NCBI RefSeq assembly: GCF_004209755.1
Contig: NZ_CP035913.1
Coordinates: 434,001-498,000 of the forward strand
DNA from: Pseudoduganella lutea
GTDB taxonomy: Bacteria > Pseudomonadota > Gammaproteobacteria > Burkholderiales > Burkholderiaceae_D
DNA length: 64,000 nt
Direction: 5' to 3'
Shown here one piece after another: positions 18,296 to 26,517 of the stretch. A program made the translations under genes and the position numbers. The notes under the pieces are model-generated. The model was not told where the DNA came from. It worked only from the letters and a program-made list of their open reading frames with translations, and made no database searches. Each line of letters opens with the position of its first letter. Within the stretch, counting starts at the first letter, position 1.

Positions 18296-20104
18296 CTACC
18301 TGGCTTCGTAATATCCGCCGAAGTATTTCACGGGCGACCATGACGGCAGCACTTCGGGCAGTCGTGGCGCCAGCGTGCGATAGTCCTGCGCGCCGAACAC
18401 CACCCTGCCGTCCATCACGGTCAGGACCGAGGCAATCGACTTGATCTGGTTTTCCGGCACCGTGAAGTAATCCTTGTCCAGCAGGACGAAGTCGGCCAGA
18501 TGGCCTGGTGCGACCATGCCCAGTTCGGACTCCGCGTTCATGAACCATGCGGCGCGCCGGGTGAACAGGTCCAGCGCTTCGGCCCGCGAGAGCCGGTTAT
18601 CCGCTGCCAGCACCTCGGACCCGGAGACCGATTTTCCGGTCACCATCCAGCTGATGCCGACCCAGGGGTTGAAGGTCGCGGCGCGGAAGGCGTCGGTACT
18701 CATCGCCACGTTGACACCGCTGTCGACGAGCTGGCGCAGGCGTGGCGTCATCAATGCCTTTTCGCGGCCGTGCGTCTTGATGAAGCCATCGCCATGCAAG
18801 GCCATCTTGGGGTCCAGCGCAATCCCGCCGCCCAGCGCCTTGACCCTGGCGATGTTGGCCGGACTGATGGTCTCGGCGTGCTCGATACTCCAGCGCAGGC
18901 CGGCGAGCGGCTTGCGTTTGTTCAGCTCTTCCAGGGCGTCCAGGAAAGGCGTGATGTTCTCGTCGTAGCTGATATGCAGGCGGAACGGGATGCGACGCTC
19001 GACGAGCTTGGCCACATCCTGGTTCACGAGTTGCCGCATCTTCCCGGGCTCGATGATGACGGCGGGCTTGTCGAAGTTCTCGTGATCGTGGACATCCAGG
19101 TGCAATACTTCGCCGGCGCCGCGGTAGACATGGCCGTGGGCCAGTTCCGGGTGCAGATTCTCGCCAGGACTGATTGGCGCGGTCCGGGTGATGGCGGTGA
19201 TCTGCGCATCGACCATGTTCATCGGGCTGCCGTCACCGAACTGCATGTCGACAAACGGCATGCGCAGATTGAGCCGGTTTTCGCGCGCCAGCGCTGCCAC
19301 GTTGGCCTGCATGCGCGGGTAGCCGCGGTTGCCGGCATCGATCGCCGAGGTGACGCCGAAGCGGTTCATCGCATGCACCACATGGACAAGCGAACTGACC
19401 TCCTCTTCCGCGCTGAGCTGCGGCACCATGGTTTCCACCGCAATGAAAGTAAAGGTATAGCCGTGCACGACACCGGTGTAGTTCCCCTTGCTGTCCTTCT
19501 CGAATTCGGTGCCGGGCAGGTTGGGAAATTTATCGGTGCCGACGCCCAATGCCTTCATCGCACGCTGGTTCACGAAAGCCCGGTTGTAGGCGTATTGCAC
19601 GATCAACGGATGGTCCGGGACGGCCTTGTCCAGTTCCTGCATGGTCGGGAAACGGTTCTCTTCGAACTGATAGGGAGACCAGCCCCCGATGGCCTTGACC
19701 CATTGTCCCCTGGGTGTGCGCTTCGACTGCTCGCCCAGCATGGCCAGTGCCCGCCGAAGCGTCGGCACGCCATCCCAGCGCACGTTGTAGGTATAGCCGG
19801 ATTCGTTGAGCACATGGGTGTGCGAGTCGATAATGCCTGGAATCAGCCTGCGCTGGCGCGAATCGATGAGGCGCGTCGCGGCACCCTTCAGTGCGAGGAT
19901 CTCGGCATCGCCGCCGACGGAGTAGATGCGGCCATTCCTGACCGCCACGGCGGACGCTTCGGGCTGCGCCGGATTGCCGGTGAAAATTCTTGCGTTGTGG
20001 ACGATTAGGTCCGCGCCAGCCGTCTCCTGCTTCGCCTGGCCATGCGCGAGTGTCACGGCGCCCGCCGCCATGAGCGTCATCAGTAGTTTGAAAATCATTG
20101 CCAT
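18296..20104 (-). CDS. Exported amidohydrolase (amidohydrolase family 3, YtcJ-like)
   Basis: Metal-dependent hydrolase of 602 residues with a Sec signal peptide (ending VTLAHGQA). Amidohydrolase marks are the N-terminal composite domain DLIVHNARIFTGN, the metal motif GIIDSHTHV (about residues 92-100), the HISYDE and SIEHAET His ligands, and the Asp ligand in VAMSTDAFR. The C-terminal GHLADFVLLDKDYFTVP restores the beta-sandwich domain, a standard ending for this family. The substrate is unknown; exported members often hydrolyse amides or carbamates. It starts 33 bp after the pirin gene on the same strand, so the two are probably cotranscribed. Confidence 0.9.
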   Translation of the reverse strand: MAMIFKLLMTLMAAGAVTLAHGQAKQETAGADLIVHNARIFTGNPAQPEASAVAVRNGRIYSVGGDAEILALKGAATRLIDSRQRRLIPGIIDSHTHVLNESGYTYNVRWDGVPTLRRALAMLGEQSKRTPRGQWVKAIGGWSPYQFEENRFPTMQELDKAVPDHPLIVQYAYNRAFVNQRAMKALGVGTDKFPNLPGTEFEKDSKGNYTGVVHGYTFTFIAVETMVPQLSAEEEVSSLVHVVHAMNRFGVTSAIDAGNRGYPRMQANVAALARENRLNLRMPFVDMQFGDGSPMNMVDAQITAITRTAPISPGENLHPELAHGHVYRGAGEVLHLDVHDHENFDKPAVIIEPGKMRQLVNQDVAKLVERRIPFRLHISYDENITPFLDALEELNKRKPLAGLRWSIEHAETISPANIARVKALGGGIALDPKMALHGDGFIKTHGREKALMTPRLRQLVDSGVNVAMSTDAFRAATFNPWVGISWMVTGKSVSGSEVLAADNRLSRAEALDLFTRRAAWFMNAESELGMVAPGHLADFVLLDKDYFTVPENQIKSIASVLTVMDGRVVFGAQDYRTLAPRLPEVLPSWSPVKYFGGYYEAR

Positions 20105-20137
20105 TCCCTCCTCATAAACAACAAGAACATGCTGCGG

Positions 20138-20974
20138 TCAGCCCTGGAATACCGGGACACTGCCAGTGGCCTGGCGGCGGTCGCCAGCTGCGGTCAACAG
20201 CGTGCGCAGGTGCTCGATATTGGCCTCGCCCCTGGCCAGTGCCGCCGCGGATGTGTGCACCGAGTAGTGCCCGAGATGCAGCTCGTGGGCATGCGGCACG
20301 GCGCTGCCGATGACGATCACGGCGTCGCCCTCCGCGCTCGCCTGCACGGTGAACGATTGCCCGGATTGTTCGAAGACCAGCATGTCGCCCGCCGTGGCGG
20401 CGGTATCGCCTTCCAGCGCGCCACTGGCAACGGCCAGCCAGGCCCTGATTCCGTCCGGCGCGCGCGCGGGGCTGCGCGCGGCGCCATAGCTCCCCAGGAT
20501 CACGCGGGCAGGTCCGCTCGCCGGCACCTGATCCGCTTCCACGTATTGACTGTCCACCGGCGCGAGCTCCAGCCCGGGCCCCAGGGCGATCCACAGCTGG
20601 AAACCCTTCACCCTCGGCGAGTCGCCGGCGGACATTTCCTTACCGTGCCAGACGCCGACGCCGGCACGCATCCATTCGAAGCCCCCGAAGCCGATGCGCC
20701 CCATGCCGCCGGCGGGGTCGTCGAAGCGCATGTCGCCATCGGCGAGAACGGTGATCGTCGCGATGCCCGAGTGCGGGTGGATCGGGAACTCGGCACGGGG
20801 ATCATGCAGATCCAGGTCGAACAGGTCGAGGAATACAAAGGGCTTGAGGGACCGCCCCAGGGTGCCGGGGCTCATCAGGCGCCTGATCCCGCCATGCTCG
20901 GTGCCGCGCGTTCGCCTGAGGATCCGCCGCGCGGAAGTCGCTGCCAGGGTTTCCTGTGAATCGATTCGGTTCAT
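20138..20974 (-). CDS. Pirin family protein
   Basis: Bicupin protein of 278 residues. The metal-site motif HPHSGIATIT (about residues 66-75) and the second half of the N-terminal cupin, MRAGVGVWHGKEM, with the metal His/Glu, are intact; the C-terminal cupin starts near residue 175. Pirins of this type include quercetin 2,3-dioxygenase-like enzymes and redox-responsive regulators, so the activity is not certain. ATG 20974 has a TAGGAGAAAATC leader. It is upstream of and on the same strand as the amidohydrolase, and 44 bp downstream of an NTF2-like gene. Confidence 0.92.
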   Translation of the reverse strand: MNRIDSQETLAATSARRILRRTRGTEHGGIRRLMSPGTLGRSLKPFVFLDLFDLDLHDPRAEFPIHPHSGIATITVLADGDMRFDDPAGGMGRIGFGGFEWMRAGVGVWHGKEMSAGDSPRVKGFQLWIALGPGLELAPVDSQYVEADQVPASGPARVILGSYGAARSPARAPDGIRAWLAVASGALEGDTAATAGDMLVFEQSGQSFTVQASAEGDAVIVIGSAVPHAHELHLGHYSVHTSAAALARGEANIEHLRTLLTAAGDRRQATGSVPVFQG

Positions 20975-21018
20975 GATTTTCTCCTATGTCAGATAACGGT
21001 ATCGGGCAGGCGACGTGC

Positions 21019-21471
21019 TCAGAACATCGCGCCGTCCATGGCCGCTGAGAACGCGCACGGGTTCCAGTACTCCCGGTAATTCACGATCAGCCCATTGTCG
21101 AAGGTCACGAATGTCGCGTAGCTCATCTCGTAGGGATTGCCGTTGCTGATCACCTGTCCCGAAACGCTCCACTCGGCGATGGCAAGGCGCGGATCGTCGG
21201 TGCCATGGATGCTCATCGTGCGTGTCGTCTTCAGGTCGATGACGCCGGGATAGTCCTTCAGGTACTCGTAGATCGCCGCCCGGCCGACGATCTTCCTGGA
21301 TGCTTCATCGGGTGCGAAGGGAAACTCGACGATCACGTTCTCGTCGCACAGTGCGGCCCAGCCTGCGATGTCCTTGGCCAGGAACGTTTCCAGGCTGCGC
21401 CGCAGCAGTTGCACTGCGTCAGGGGTAGCGCCTGGCGTCGCCGGGTGGCTATTTGGAAATGCGTTTTGCAT
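21019..21471 (-). CDS. SnoaL/NTF2-like protein
   Basis: Cytoplasmic alpha+beta-cone protein of about 150 residues, with LRRSLETFLAKDIAGWAALCDENVIVEFPF at the start and YATFVTFDNGLIVNYREYWNP at the end, typical of the SnoaL-like fold used by small isomerases and hydrolases. ATG 21471 is preferred because GGAG lies 7 bp upstream; that GGAG belongs to an earlier in-frame ATG at 21483, which has no ribosome-binding site. It precedes pirin and amidohydrolase on the same strand and is probably the first gene of that transcript. The substrate is unknown. Confidence 0.85.
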   Translation of the reverse strand: MQNAFPNSHPATPGATPDAVQLLRRSLETFLAKDIAGWAALCDENVIVEFPFAPDEASRKIVGRAAIYEYLKDYPGVIDLKTTRTMSIHGTDDPRLAIAEWSVSGQVISNGNPYEMSYATFVTFDNGLIVNYREYWNPCAFSAAMDGAMF

Positions 21472-21821
21472 GTCTTTCTCCATGTGGGAAGCGCCATGGC
21501 GGCATGGCCGCCACGCGTCGTGCTGCGATCCGGATCAATCAATCTCGCTCCGATGCCGGTCCGGCCCAGCCAATGTCGTGCGATGGATTCAATGGTAGTG
21601 AGCGGGGATGGATGGCGCGTTGCCTGCCTTGCGCCAAGGGTGCCGATCTTGCGGTTCGATGCGCGGCCGGGCCGCGAACGGCAGGGCGATGCCTGCACGC
21701 CGGCTATTGGGCGGAATGCGGAAGAGACGTCCCCGGAGGGATGGGATGGAGAAGCAGGGGCGGCGGACCGCTGACGGCACGCCTGCCGGGTTTATGGAAG
21801 GCGCGGCCGCGTTGACGGGCG
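21472..21821. other. Intergenic region between AraC regulator and NTF2-like gene
   Basis: About 350 bases between two leftward genes. I find no supported gene, strong hairpin or clear -35/-10 pair. It presumably holds the promoter of the NTF2-like-pirin-amidohydrolase transcript. Confidence 0.5.
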
Positions 21822-22712
21822 TCAGGTCCTGGTATTGCGAATGATACGGCGATACTCGGTCGGGCTCCGGTGAAAGTGCTTGAGGAAGATCCGCGCCAGC
21901 ACCTGGTTGGACGAATAGCCGACTTCCTGGGCGATCTGGGTAATCGTCAGCTCGGTCTTTTGCAACAGCTCGGTTGCCCTTTGCATTCTCAGTTGCGTGA
22001 GATAGACCCTGGGGGGCACGCCGAGGCTCTGCTTGAACATGCGAGCAAAATGAAACACCGAGAGCCCTGCATCGGCAGCCAGTTCGTCGAGACTGAGATC
22101 TTCCGACATCCGTGCCCGCATCGCTTCGAGGCAGCGGCGCCTGATCAATGGAGCAAGGCCGCCGGTCACCGTTTCCAGCGGCGCACCGCCCAAGCGGCAA
22201 AGCTCGGCAAGGATTTCACATCCGGCGGCGCGCACCAGCAGCCGCGATGGCACGCCCTCTTCCTCACCGAGGAACCACAGGTTCTGGAGTGCCGAACGGA
22301 TGACTGGCGAGTGGAAGGCGCCACGGTAAAGACGCAGCGATTCAACGGAAAACTGCCCGCCGGCTGCCTCGTCCAGCATGGTCTGCCACTGCGTGAGGGA
22401 AAAGGACAGGCTGCGGACGTGATGACTCCTGTCGACCATCACGGTTTGCGCAAAATTGGGGGCGGCGAGGAAAAAATTGCCCTGCTCGCTTTTCACGCTG
22501 AAAAATCCGCCTCCCGCGTTGGCGCTCACCTGGCCGCCACCGACTTGATCCTGGTACAGCACGAGTTCCGCCAGCGCCGGATGCGACATGTCGCCGGCCG
22601 GGCGCGCCAGATCGACCAGATCGAGGAGCCCACCGGGAGATTTCCTGGTGCGCACGTAGCTTGCTTCGTGACTGGCGCTGTACCACTCGGTAAAGCTATT
22701 GGTATTGAGCAT
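21822..22712 (-). CDS. AraC-family transcriptional regulator with cupin sensor
   Basis: Regulator of 296 residues. The N-terminal cupin-like ligand domain spans about residues 10-180; the C-terminal double helix-turn-helix (about 195-292) contains LSLDELAADAGLSVFHFARMF and TITQIAQEVGYSSNQVLARIFLKHF before the terminal SPTEYRR. This is the AraC_binding type common beside oxidoreductase and SnoaL genes. It is on the same strand as, and upstream of, the NTF2-like, pirin and amidohydrolase genes, which are its likely targets. No effector can be read. Confidence 0.92.
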   Translation of the reverse strand: MLNTNSFTEWYSASHEASYVRTRKSPGGLLDLVDLARPAGDMSHPALAELVLYQDQVGGGQVSANAGGGFFSVKSEQGNFFLAAPNFAQTVMVDRSHHVRSLSFSLTQWQTMLDEAAGGQFSVESLRLYRGAFHSPVIRSALQNLWFLGEEEGVPSRLLVRAAGCEILAELCRLGGAPLETVTGGLAPLIRRRCLEAMRARMSEDLSLDELAADAGLSVFHFARMFKQSLGVPPRVYLTQLRMQRATELLQKTELTITQIAQEVGYSSNQVLARIFLKHFHRSPTEYRRIIRNTRT

Positions 22713-22986
22713 TCCAGAATCCTTTCGCAGAAGCGGCTGGCAGCGAAGTCCTCCGTTTGCTACCCTCCGGCCTTTCCCGATCTGACGGACACCGGACTTT
22801 CGATGTCCTGGACAATCTTACGCCAATCGGATCCTATCATGACAATATCGTAACGGCCGAGGCACTACTGTGGCCCGGGTGAAGGTCAAGGAGAAAGTCG
22901 CCGGATCACTCGACGATTATCCGCGTCGGCCGTGGACATTGTCGAGTTACCGCCCATTGCGTTTTTTGGTGGCCGATTGTGTTTGT

Positions 22987-23547
22987 TCATTGCATCGCCA
23001 GCCATCTTCCCGCCCACCGGGAGAGCAGCGGCATCAGCCAGTACACCATGATGGCCGAGATGATCGCGGCGGTGAACGCCAGCACCAGGACACCAGGCAC
23101 GGCCAGGGGCAGCTTGCGCGCCAGCGCGCCGACGAGCGCAGGGATCACCGCGGTCAAGGGAAAGACAGCCAGTGTCGACAGCAGCCATTGCTTCCAGCGT
23201 TTGGGTGGGCTGGATTTGCCGGGCGTTGAAAACCAGAATTCATTGTTGTCATGGACCCGATAGGTGTCTTCACGCAGGAGCCAGGGCTCGACCTCCTTCA
23301 ACAGCGCCGCACGCACGCCCGATCGGAGCCACGCCTCGGCGTCGGGACCGGAACAGAACCGGAGTATCACCACGTAGCGCAGACCTGCCCCCACCGGCCG
23401 GATGATATCCGTTGCCAGATACCCCTGGAACAGCCGGTGGGCCGCTACCGCCGTATCGATCCACGCTTCGTAACTGGCGTGGCGGTCGGGTGCGATGTCG
23501 TGGACGATCACACTGGTTCCCTGTGCGGCGTCGGTATGTGTGTTCAT
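22987..23547 (-). CDS. Antibiotic-biosynthesis-monooxygenase (ABM)-type protein with two membrane segments
   Basis: A protein of 186 residues. Residues 1-100 have the ABM ferredoxin-like pattern: TSVIVHDIAPDRHASYEAWI, GYLATDIIRP, RYVVILRFCSGPDAEAWLRS. Then come a basic linker (PPKRWKQWLL) and two hydrophobic helices (FPLTAVIPALVGAL, VLVLAFTAAIISAIMVYWLM). Related proteins are annotated only as ABM-domain membrane proteins; some ABM domains bind haem or quinone-like ligands, but no residues here prove that. It is flanked by about 270-bp gaps and is probably monocistronic. Confidence 0.8.
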   Translation of the reverse strand: MNTHTDAAQGTSVIVHDIAPDRHASYEAWIDTAVAAHRLFQGYLATDIIRPVGAGLRYVVILRFCSGPDAEAWLRSGVRAALLKEVEPWLLREDTYRVHDNNEFWFSTPGKSSPPKRWKQWLLSTLAVFPLTAVIPALVGALARKLPLAVPGVLVLAFTAAIISAIMVYWLMPLLSRWAGRWLAMQ

Positions 23548-23838
23548 TGTTTTCGACCTCTACGTCATTGCATAGTGATGAACGGCCATCGATCGCAGGA
23601 TGTGCGCAATGAAATCACAGGTCGCGGGCCGAAGCGGCTTGGCCTTTCGTGTTCCTCAACCAAAAAGCCGGCCGGCGGTTCGGGCAACCAGCTCCCCCTT
23701 GGTGCCGCGCTCCACCCAGTTCGATCTCGCTCGGCTGGCACTGCCCCTGGCCACCGGCGATGGTGGTCCCTCGGTACGAAAAGACGGATAACGACGGCAC
23801 TTGTGGAACGCAGTTAGTCCTGACTGTCTTTCAATGGA

Positions 23839-25302
23839 TCAGGCCACCCCCGGTTGCATGACGATGTGTTTGTGTTCCAGGAAATCCTCGAGTTGCGCAA
23901 CGCCGCGCAAACGCCCCTGCCCGCTTTGCTTGTATCCGCCTTCCTCGAATTCATCGCGCATGACGGCCCAGTCGTTGATCCAGATCGTTCCCGCTTCAAT
24001 GGCCCGCGCGACGCGCAGCGGCCTGTCGACATCCCGCGACCAGATACTCGCCGCCAGGCCATACTCGCTGTCGTTGGCCAGCGCGATGGCCTCCGCCTCG
24101 GTGTCGAATACCTGCATGGTCAACACGGGGCCGAAGGTTTCTTCCTGCACGATCGCCATCGTCGGGTCGTTCACTTCCAGCAGCGTTGGCAGATAGAAGG
24201 CACCGCGTGAGAGGGGACCATCGAGCACCGGTCCGCCGCGAACGATGCTGCTTGCGCCGGCGGCCAGCGCGGCTTCGACGATCCGGTCGACGCGAGCGAC
24301 ATTGGCTTTATCGATCAGTGGCCCCATTTCGCTGGACGGGTCCGATGCCGGCCCTGCTTTCACTTCAGGCAGTCGTCGCTTGAGCCGCTCGCGCAGCTGG
24401 TCGGCAACGCCACGCTGGACCAGCAGACGGCTGCCGGTCATGCAGAATTGGCCAGCGAAGGTCGTCAGAGCCTTCTCGATGCGCGGCAAGGCGGCGTCCA
24501 GGTCGGCGTCGTCGAACACCAGGAAAGGCGTCTTGCCACCCAGTTCGAGTCCGAAACGCTTGAGCCGCACAGCGCCGGCCCGGGAAATGGCCCGTCCGGT
24601 CGCGGTGCTGCCCGTGAAGCTGATCGTCGGCACGTCAGGCGCGTCGACGAGGTAACTGATCACTTCCTTGCTACCGGTCACGATGTTCACGACACCAAGC
24701 GGCAACCCGGGTGTTTCGCTGATCACCTTGCTGACCAGTGCGTTGACCTGGGCGGTCTGGGCCGGCATTTGCACGACTGCCGTGCAGCCGGCCGCCAGCG
24801 CAGGCGCAAGCGAACGCACCATCAGTCCGACAGGCGAATTCCACGGAACGCTGATGCCGGCAACGCCCATCGGTTCACGCAGGACCATGGAAAACCTGCC
24901 GGGCGACCACTCGGAGGCGCGTCCCTGGTCGGTTGCAATCAGTGCCGCGCAGTAGCGCAGACCGGGCGCCGCCAGCGCGATTTCAAAAGTAGCCTCCGCC
25001 GCGATCTTGCCGTTTTCAAGACTCAGCAGTGCCGCCAGTTCGCCGGCGCGCGCCTCGAACCGGTCGGCCATTGCATGCAAAACGCGAACGCGCAATGCCC
25101 GGTCGTGGCGCCATGGCCCGGATTGAAAAGCGCGCGAAGCGGCAGCCACGGCATCGGCTGCCTCATACTCGGCGCCAAAAGCGTAGCGCCCGATGACTTC
25201 ACCGGTGGCCGGATCGAAGCTGTCGCCATGCTCGGCGGAGTCGCGCCAGGCGCCGTCGATCCAGTGCCGTGCGTGGGGGAATGTCAATGCGGGTAGTTTC
25301 AT
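23839..25302 (-). CDS. NAD(P)-dependent aldehyde dehydrogenase
   Basis: ALDH-superfamily enzyme of 487 residues. The catalytic Cys is in FAGQFCMTGSR (about residue 285), the general-base Glu in LELGGKTPF (about 252), and the Asn oxyanion residue in VPWNSPVG (about 153). NAD-fold motif FTGSTATGR is present. ATG 25302 has a GGAGGCC Shine-Dalgarno; the open frame extends further upstream without support. A sigma-54 promoter lies at 25370-25385 on the same strand, 67 bp before the start, with two sites matching those of the gene at 30708, so control by the activator at 28678-30372 is likely. It resembles aromatic or vanillin-type aldehyde dehydrogenases, but the substrate is open. Confidence 0.93.
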   Translation of the reverse strand: MKLPALTFPHARHWIDGAWRDSAEHGDSFDPATGEVIGRYAFGAEYEAADAVAAASRAFQSGPWRHDRALRVRVLHAMADRFEARAGELAALLSLENGKIAAEATFEIALAAPGLRYCAALIATDQGRASEWSPGRFSMVLREPMGVAGISVPWNSPVGLMVRSLAPALAAGCTAVVQMPAQTAQVNALVSKVISETPGLPLGVVNIVTGSKEVISYLVDAPDVPTISFTGSTATGRAISRAGAVRLKRFGLELGGKTPFLVFDDADLDAALPRIEKALTTFAGQFCMTGSRLLVQRGVADQLRERLKRRLPEVKAGPASDPSSEMGPLIDKANVARVDRIVEAALAAGASSIVRGGPVLDGPLSRGAFYLPTLLEVNDPTMAIVQEETFGPVLTMQVFDTEAEAIALANDSEYGLAASIWSRDVDRPLRVARAIEAGTIWINDWAVMRDEFEEGGYKQSGQGRLRGVAQLEDFLEHKHIVMQPGVA

Positions 25303-25369
25303 ATGGCCTCCAGAAAAGTAGGGTTCCTCCAGGGCGCTCCATGTTTCAGTGCCCTTCCCTATTCCTGTT

Positions 25370-25385
25370 TGCAAGCGCCATGCCA
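25370..25385 (-). promoter_or_regulatory. Sigma-54 (-24/-12) promoter of the aldehyde dehydrogenase gene
   Basis: On the minus strand the sequence is TGGCATGGCGCTTGCA, matching the RpoN consensus TGGCAC-N5-TTGCA with exact spacing. It is 14/16 identical to the promoter at 30617-30632. Transcription would start near 25360, about 57 bases before ATG 25302. Confidence 0.85.
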
Positions 25386-25426
25386 GCAAATATCGATCCG
25401 ATGACGGGCTCACCGGAGCTGGCTGC

Positions 25427-25437
25427 GCTGCACCGCA
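25427..25437 (-). promoter_or_regulatory. Candidate activator site 2 (aldehyde dehydrogenase)
   Basis: Minus-strand TGCGGTGCAGC, 41 bp upstream of the -24 element. The equivalent site at 30564-30574 reads TGCATTGCAGC, 42 bp upstream of its -24 element. Confidence 0.55.
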
Positions 25438-25482
25438 AAAGACACATCGACAGAAGAGAAATCGTCAAAGATCGCAGCAATA

Positions 25483-25494
25483 ATGCTGCATTGC
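25483..25494 (-). promoter_or_regulatory. Candidate activator site 1 (aldehyde dehydrogenase)
   Basis: Minus-strand GCAATGCAGCAT, 97 bp upstream of the -24 element. The identical 12 bases occur at 30508-30519, also exactly 97 bp upstream. Here it also overlaps a palindrome, GCAGCA-N4-TGCTGC (25474-25489). Confidence 0.7.
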
Positions 25495-25524
25495 AAAATA
25501 ATATTTCCCGTTATCTATAATCAC

Positions 25525-25570
25525 CATTTCGTCATTTTATGTAGAGCACGTAGCTCAAGGTGACGAAATG
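25525..25570. repeat. Nested 46-bp inverted repeat
   Basis: Perfect 10-bp outer arms CATTTCGTCA (25525-25534) and TGACGAAATG (25561-25570) enclose a second inverted repeat GAGC-ACGTA-GCTC (25544-25556). It lies downstream of the TetR gene and upstream of the aldehyde dehydrogenase control sites. No T-run follows on either strand, so it is either a regulator site or an atypical terminator for tetR. Confidence 0.6.
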
Positions 25571-25710
25571 ATCAATCGAGCGGGACGGTTGGACACGGAA
25601 GTGCCGAGGCTCGGGATAGCCGTGCAGCAGGACAGAAACGCGCCACCAACCCGGCGGTGGACAATGGCGCTATCGCGCGTGGCGGAAAGAGCAGCCACGT
25701 CGACCGATCC

Positions 25711-26286
25711 TCATGCGGGCGCCGAGAGCCACGCTACCGTGAGCGACGCAAGGTCTCCGGCAGCCACTTCCTCTCTCACACGGCCCAGCACCATGGCGTC
25801 GGACAACGCTTCGGCCGCCCCGACGATGCCAACGCAGCGGCGCCGCACTTCATCGGAACGCAAAGGCGATACCGGCGCCAGGAAACGGTGATAGAACTCG
25901 ACATAGCCGTCGATCATCGTCCGCTGATAGCGCTGCATTTCGGCATCGCCGCGCAGCGCGGCGCCGATCGCATGCCATTCCGGCCCCAGCGCTGCATGGC
26001 AGGCCATATAGGCCGAGGCCAAGGCGCCTGCCACATCCGCGAGATTGGCCGGAACCTCCCGCAGTGCCGCGGCAACCGTCTGCAAGCGTCGCTGGTTGAT
26101 GTCTTCGTAGAGCGCAATCATGAGCCCCGGGCGCGTCTGGAAATGGTTGTACGCAATGGGCTTGCTGATGCCTGCCCGCTGGGCCAGCGCGCCGAGGGTC
26201 AGCGCATCGGTGCCGTACTCCCGGACGATATCCCACGCCGTGGCGAGCAGTTGCGCCCGCCGTTCGTCCTTGCTCATCTTCTTCAT
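25711..26286 (-). CDS. TetR-family transcriptional regulator
   Basis: Repressor of 191 residues. The helix-turn-helix LTLGALAQRAGISKPIAYNHF lies at about residues 29-49, followed by the variable ligand-binding domain. The start is ATG 26286 behind AAAGGGA. It is divergent from the epoxide-hydrolase-like/ankyrin pair at 26518, with a perfect palindrome CGTAACTTACG in its own promoter, which suggests autoregulation and control of the hydrolase pair. The ligand is unknown. Confidence 0.93.
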   Translation of the reverse strand: MKKMSKDERRAQLLATAWDIVREYGTDALTLGALAQRAGISKPIAYNHFQTRPGLMIALYEDINQRRLQTVAAALREVPANLADVAGALASAYMACHAALGPEWHAIGAALRGDAEMQRYQRTMIDGYVEFYHRFLAPVSPLRSDEVRRRCVGIVGAAEALSDAMVLGRVREEVAAGDLASLTVAWLSAPA

Positions 26287-26326
26287 GCATTCCCTTTCGT
26301 GCGCGCTTGACACCGTGTCCGAGCCG

Positions 26327-26352
26327 ATTATACTTACCAAACGTAACTTACG
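26327..26352 (-). promoter_or_regulatory. tetR promoter with palindromic operator
   Basis: A consensus -10 TATAAT lies on the minus strand (26332-26327). Immediately upstream, CGTAACTTACG (26342-26352) is a perfect palindrome of 5-bp arms around one base, in the spacer/-35 region. A looser TTACGA-N15-TCGTAA pair follows (26348-26374). This fits TetR autoregulation. Confidence 0.6.
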
Positions 26353-26517
26353 ACACGTAGCTTACTCATCGTAACACATCGTGCGGCCAGGACCAGTCAC
26401 CTCTGGCGGCTTCCCGCGCCGTCGGCCATGGCACGCAAAGCGCTGCCGTGATCAGTGCCGTGGCAGACGAGCTGCCACTTCCCTGTCGACGGGCCACTTC
26501 AGAAAAGGAGTTTCAGC

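Larger units (their letters stand above)
25303..25710. other. Control region between aldehyde dehydrogenase and TetR genes
   Basis: About 410 bases without a gene. It contains a sigma-54 promoter (25370-25385), two candidate activator sites (25427-25437 and 25483-25494) and, further right, a nested inverted repeat (25525-25570). It is markedly AT-richer than its surroundings between 25440 and 25570. Confidence 0.8.

Noticed and set aside
22713..22986. Possible gene or RNA in the gap upstream of the AraC regulator
   Set aside because: No convincing frame, promoter pair or structured repeat could be seen.
23548..23838. Possible small genes in the gap between the ABM-type gene and the aldehyde dehydrogenase gene
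   Set aside because: Short frames on both strands lack ribosome-binding sites and recognisable domains; the gap shows no strong hairpin either.
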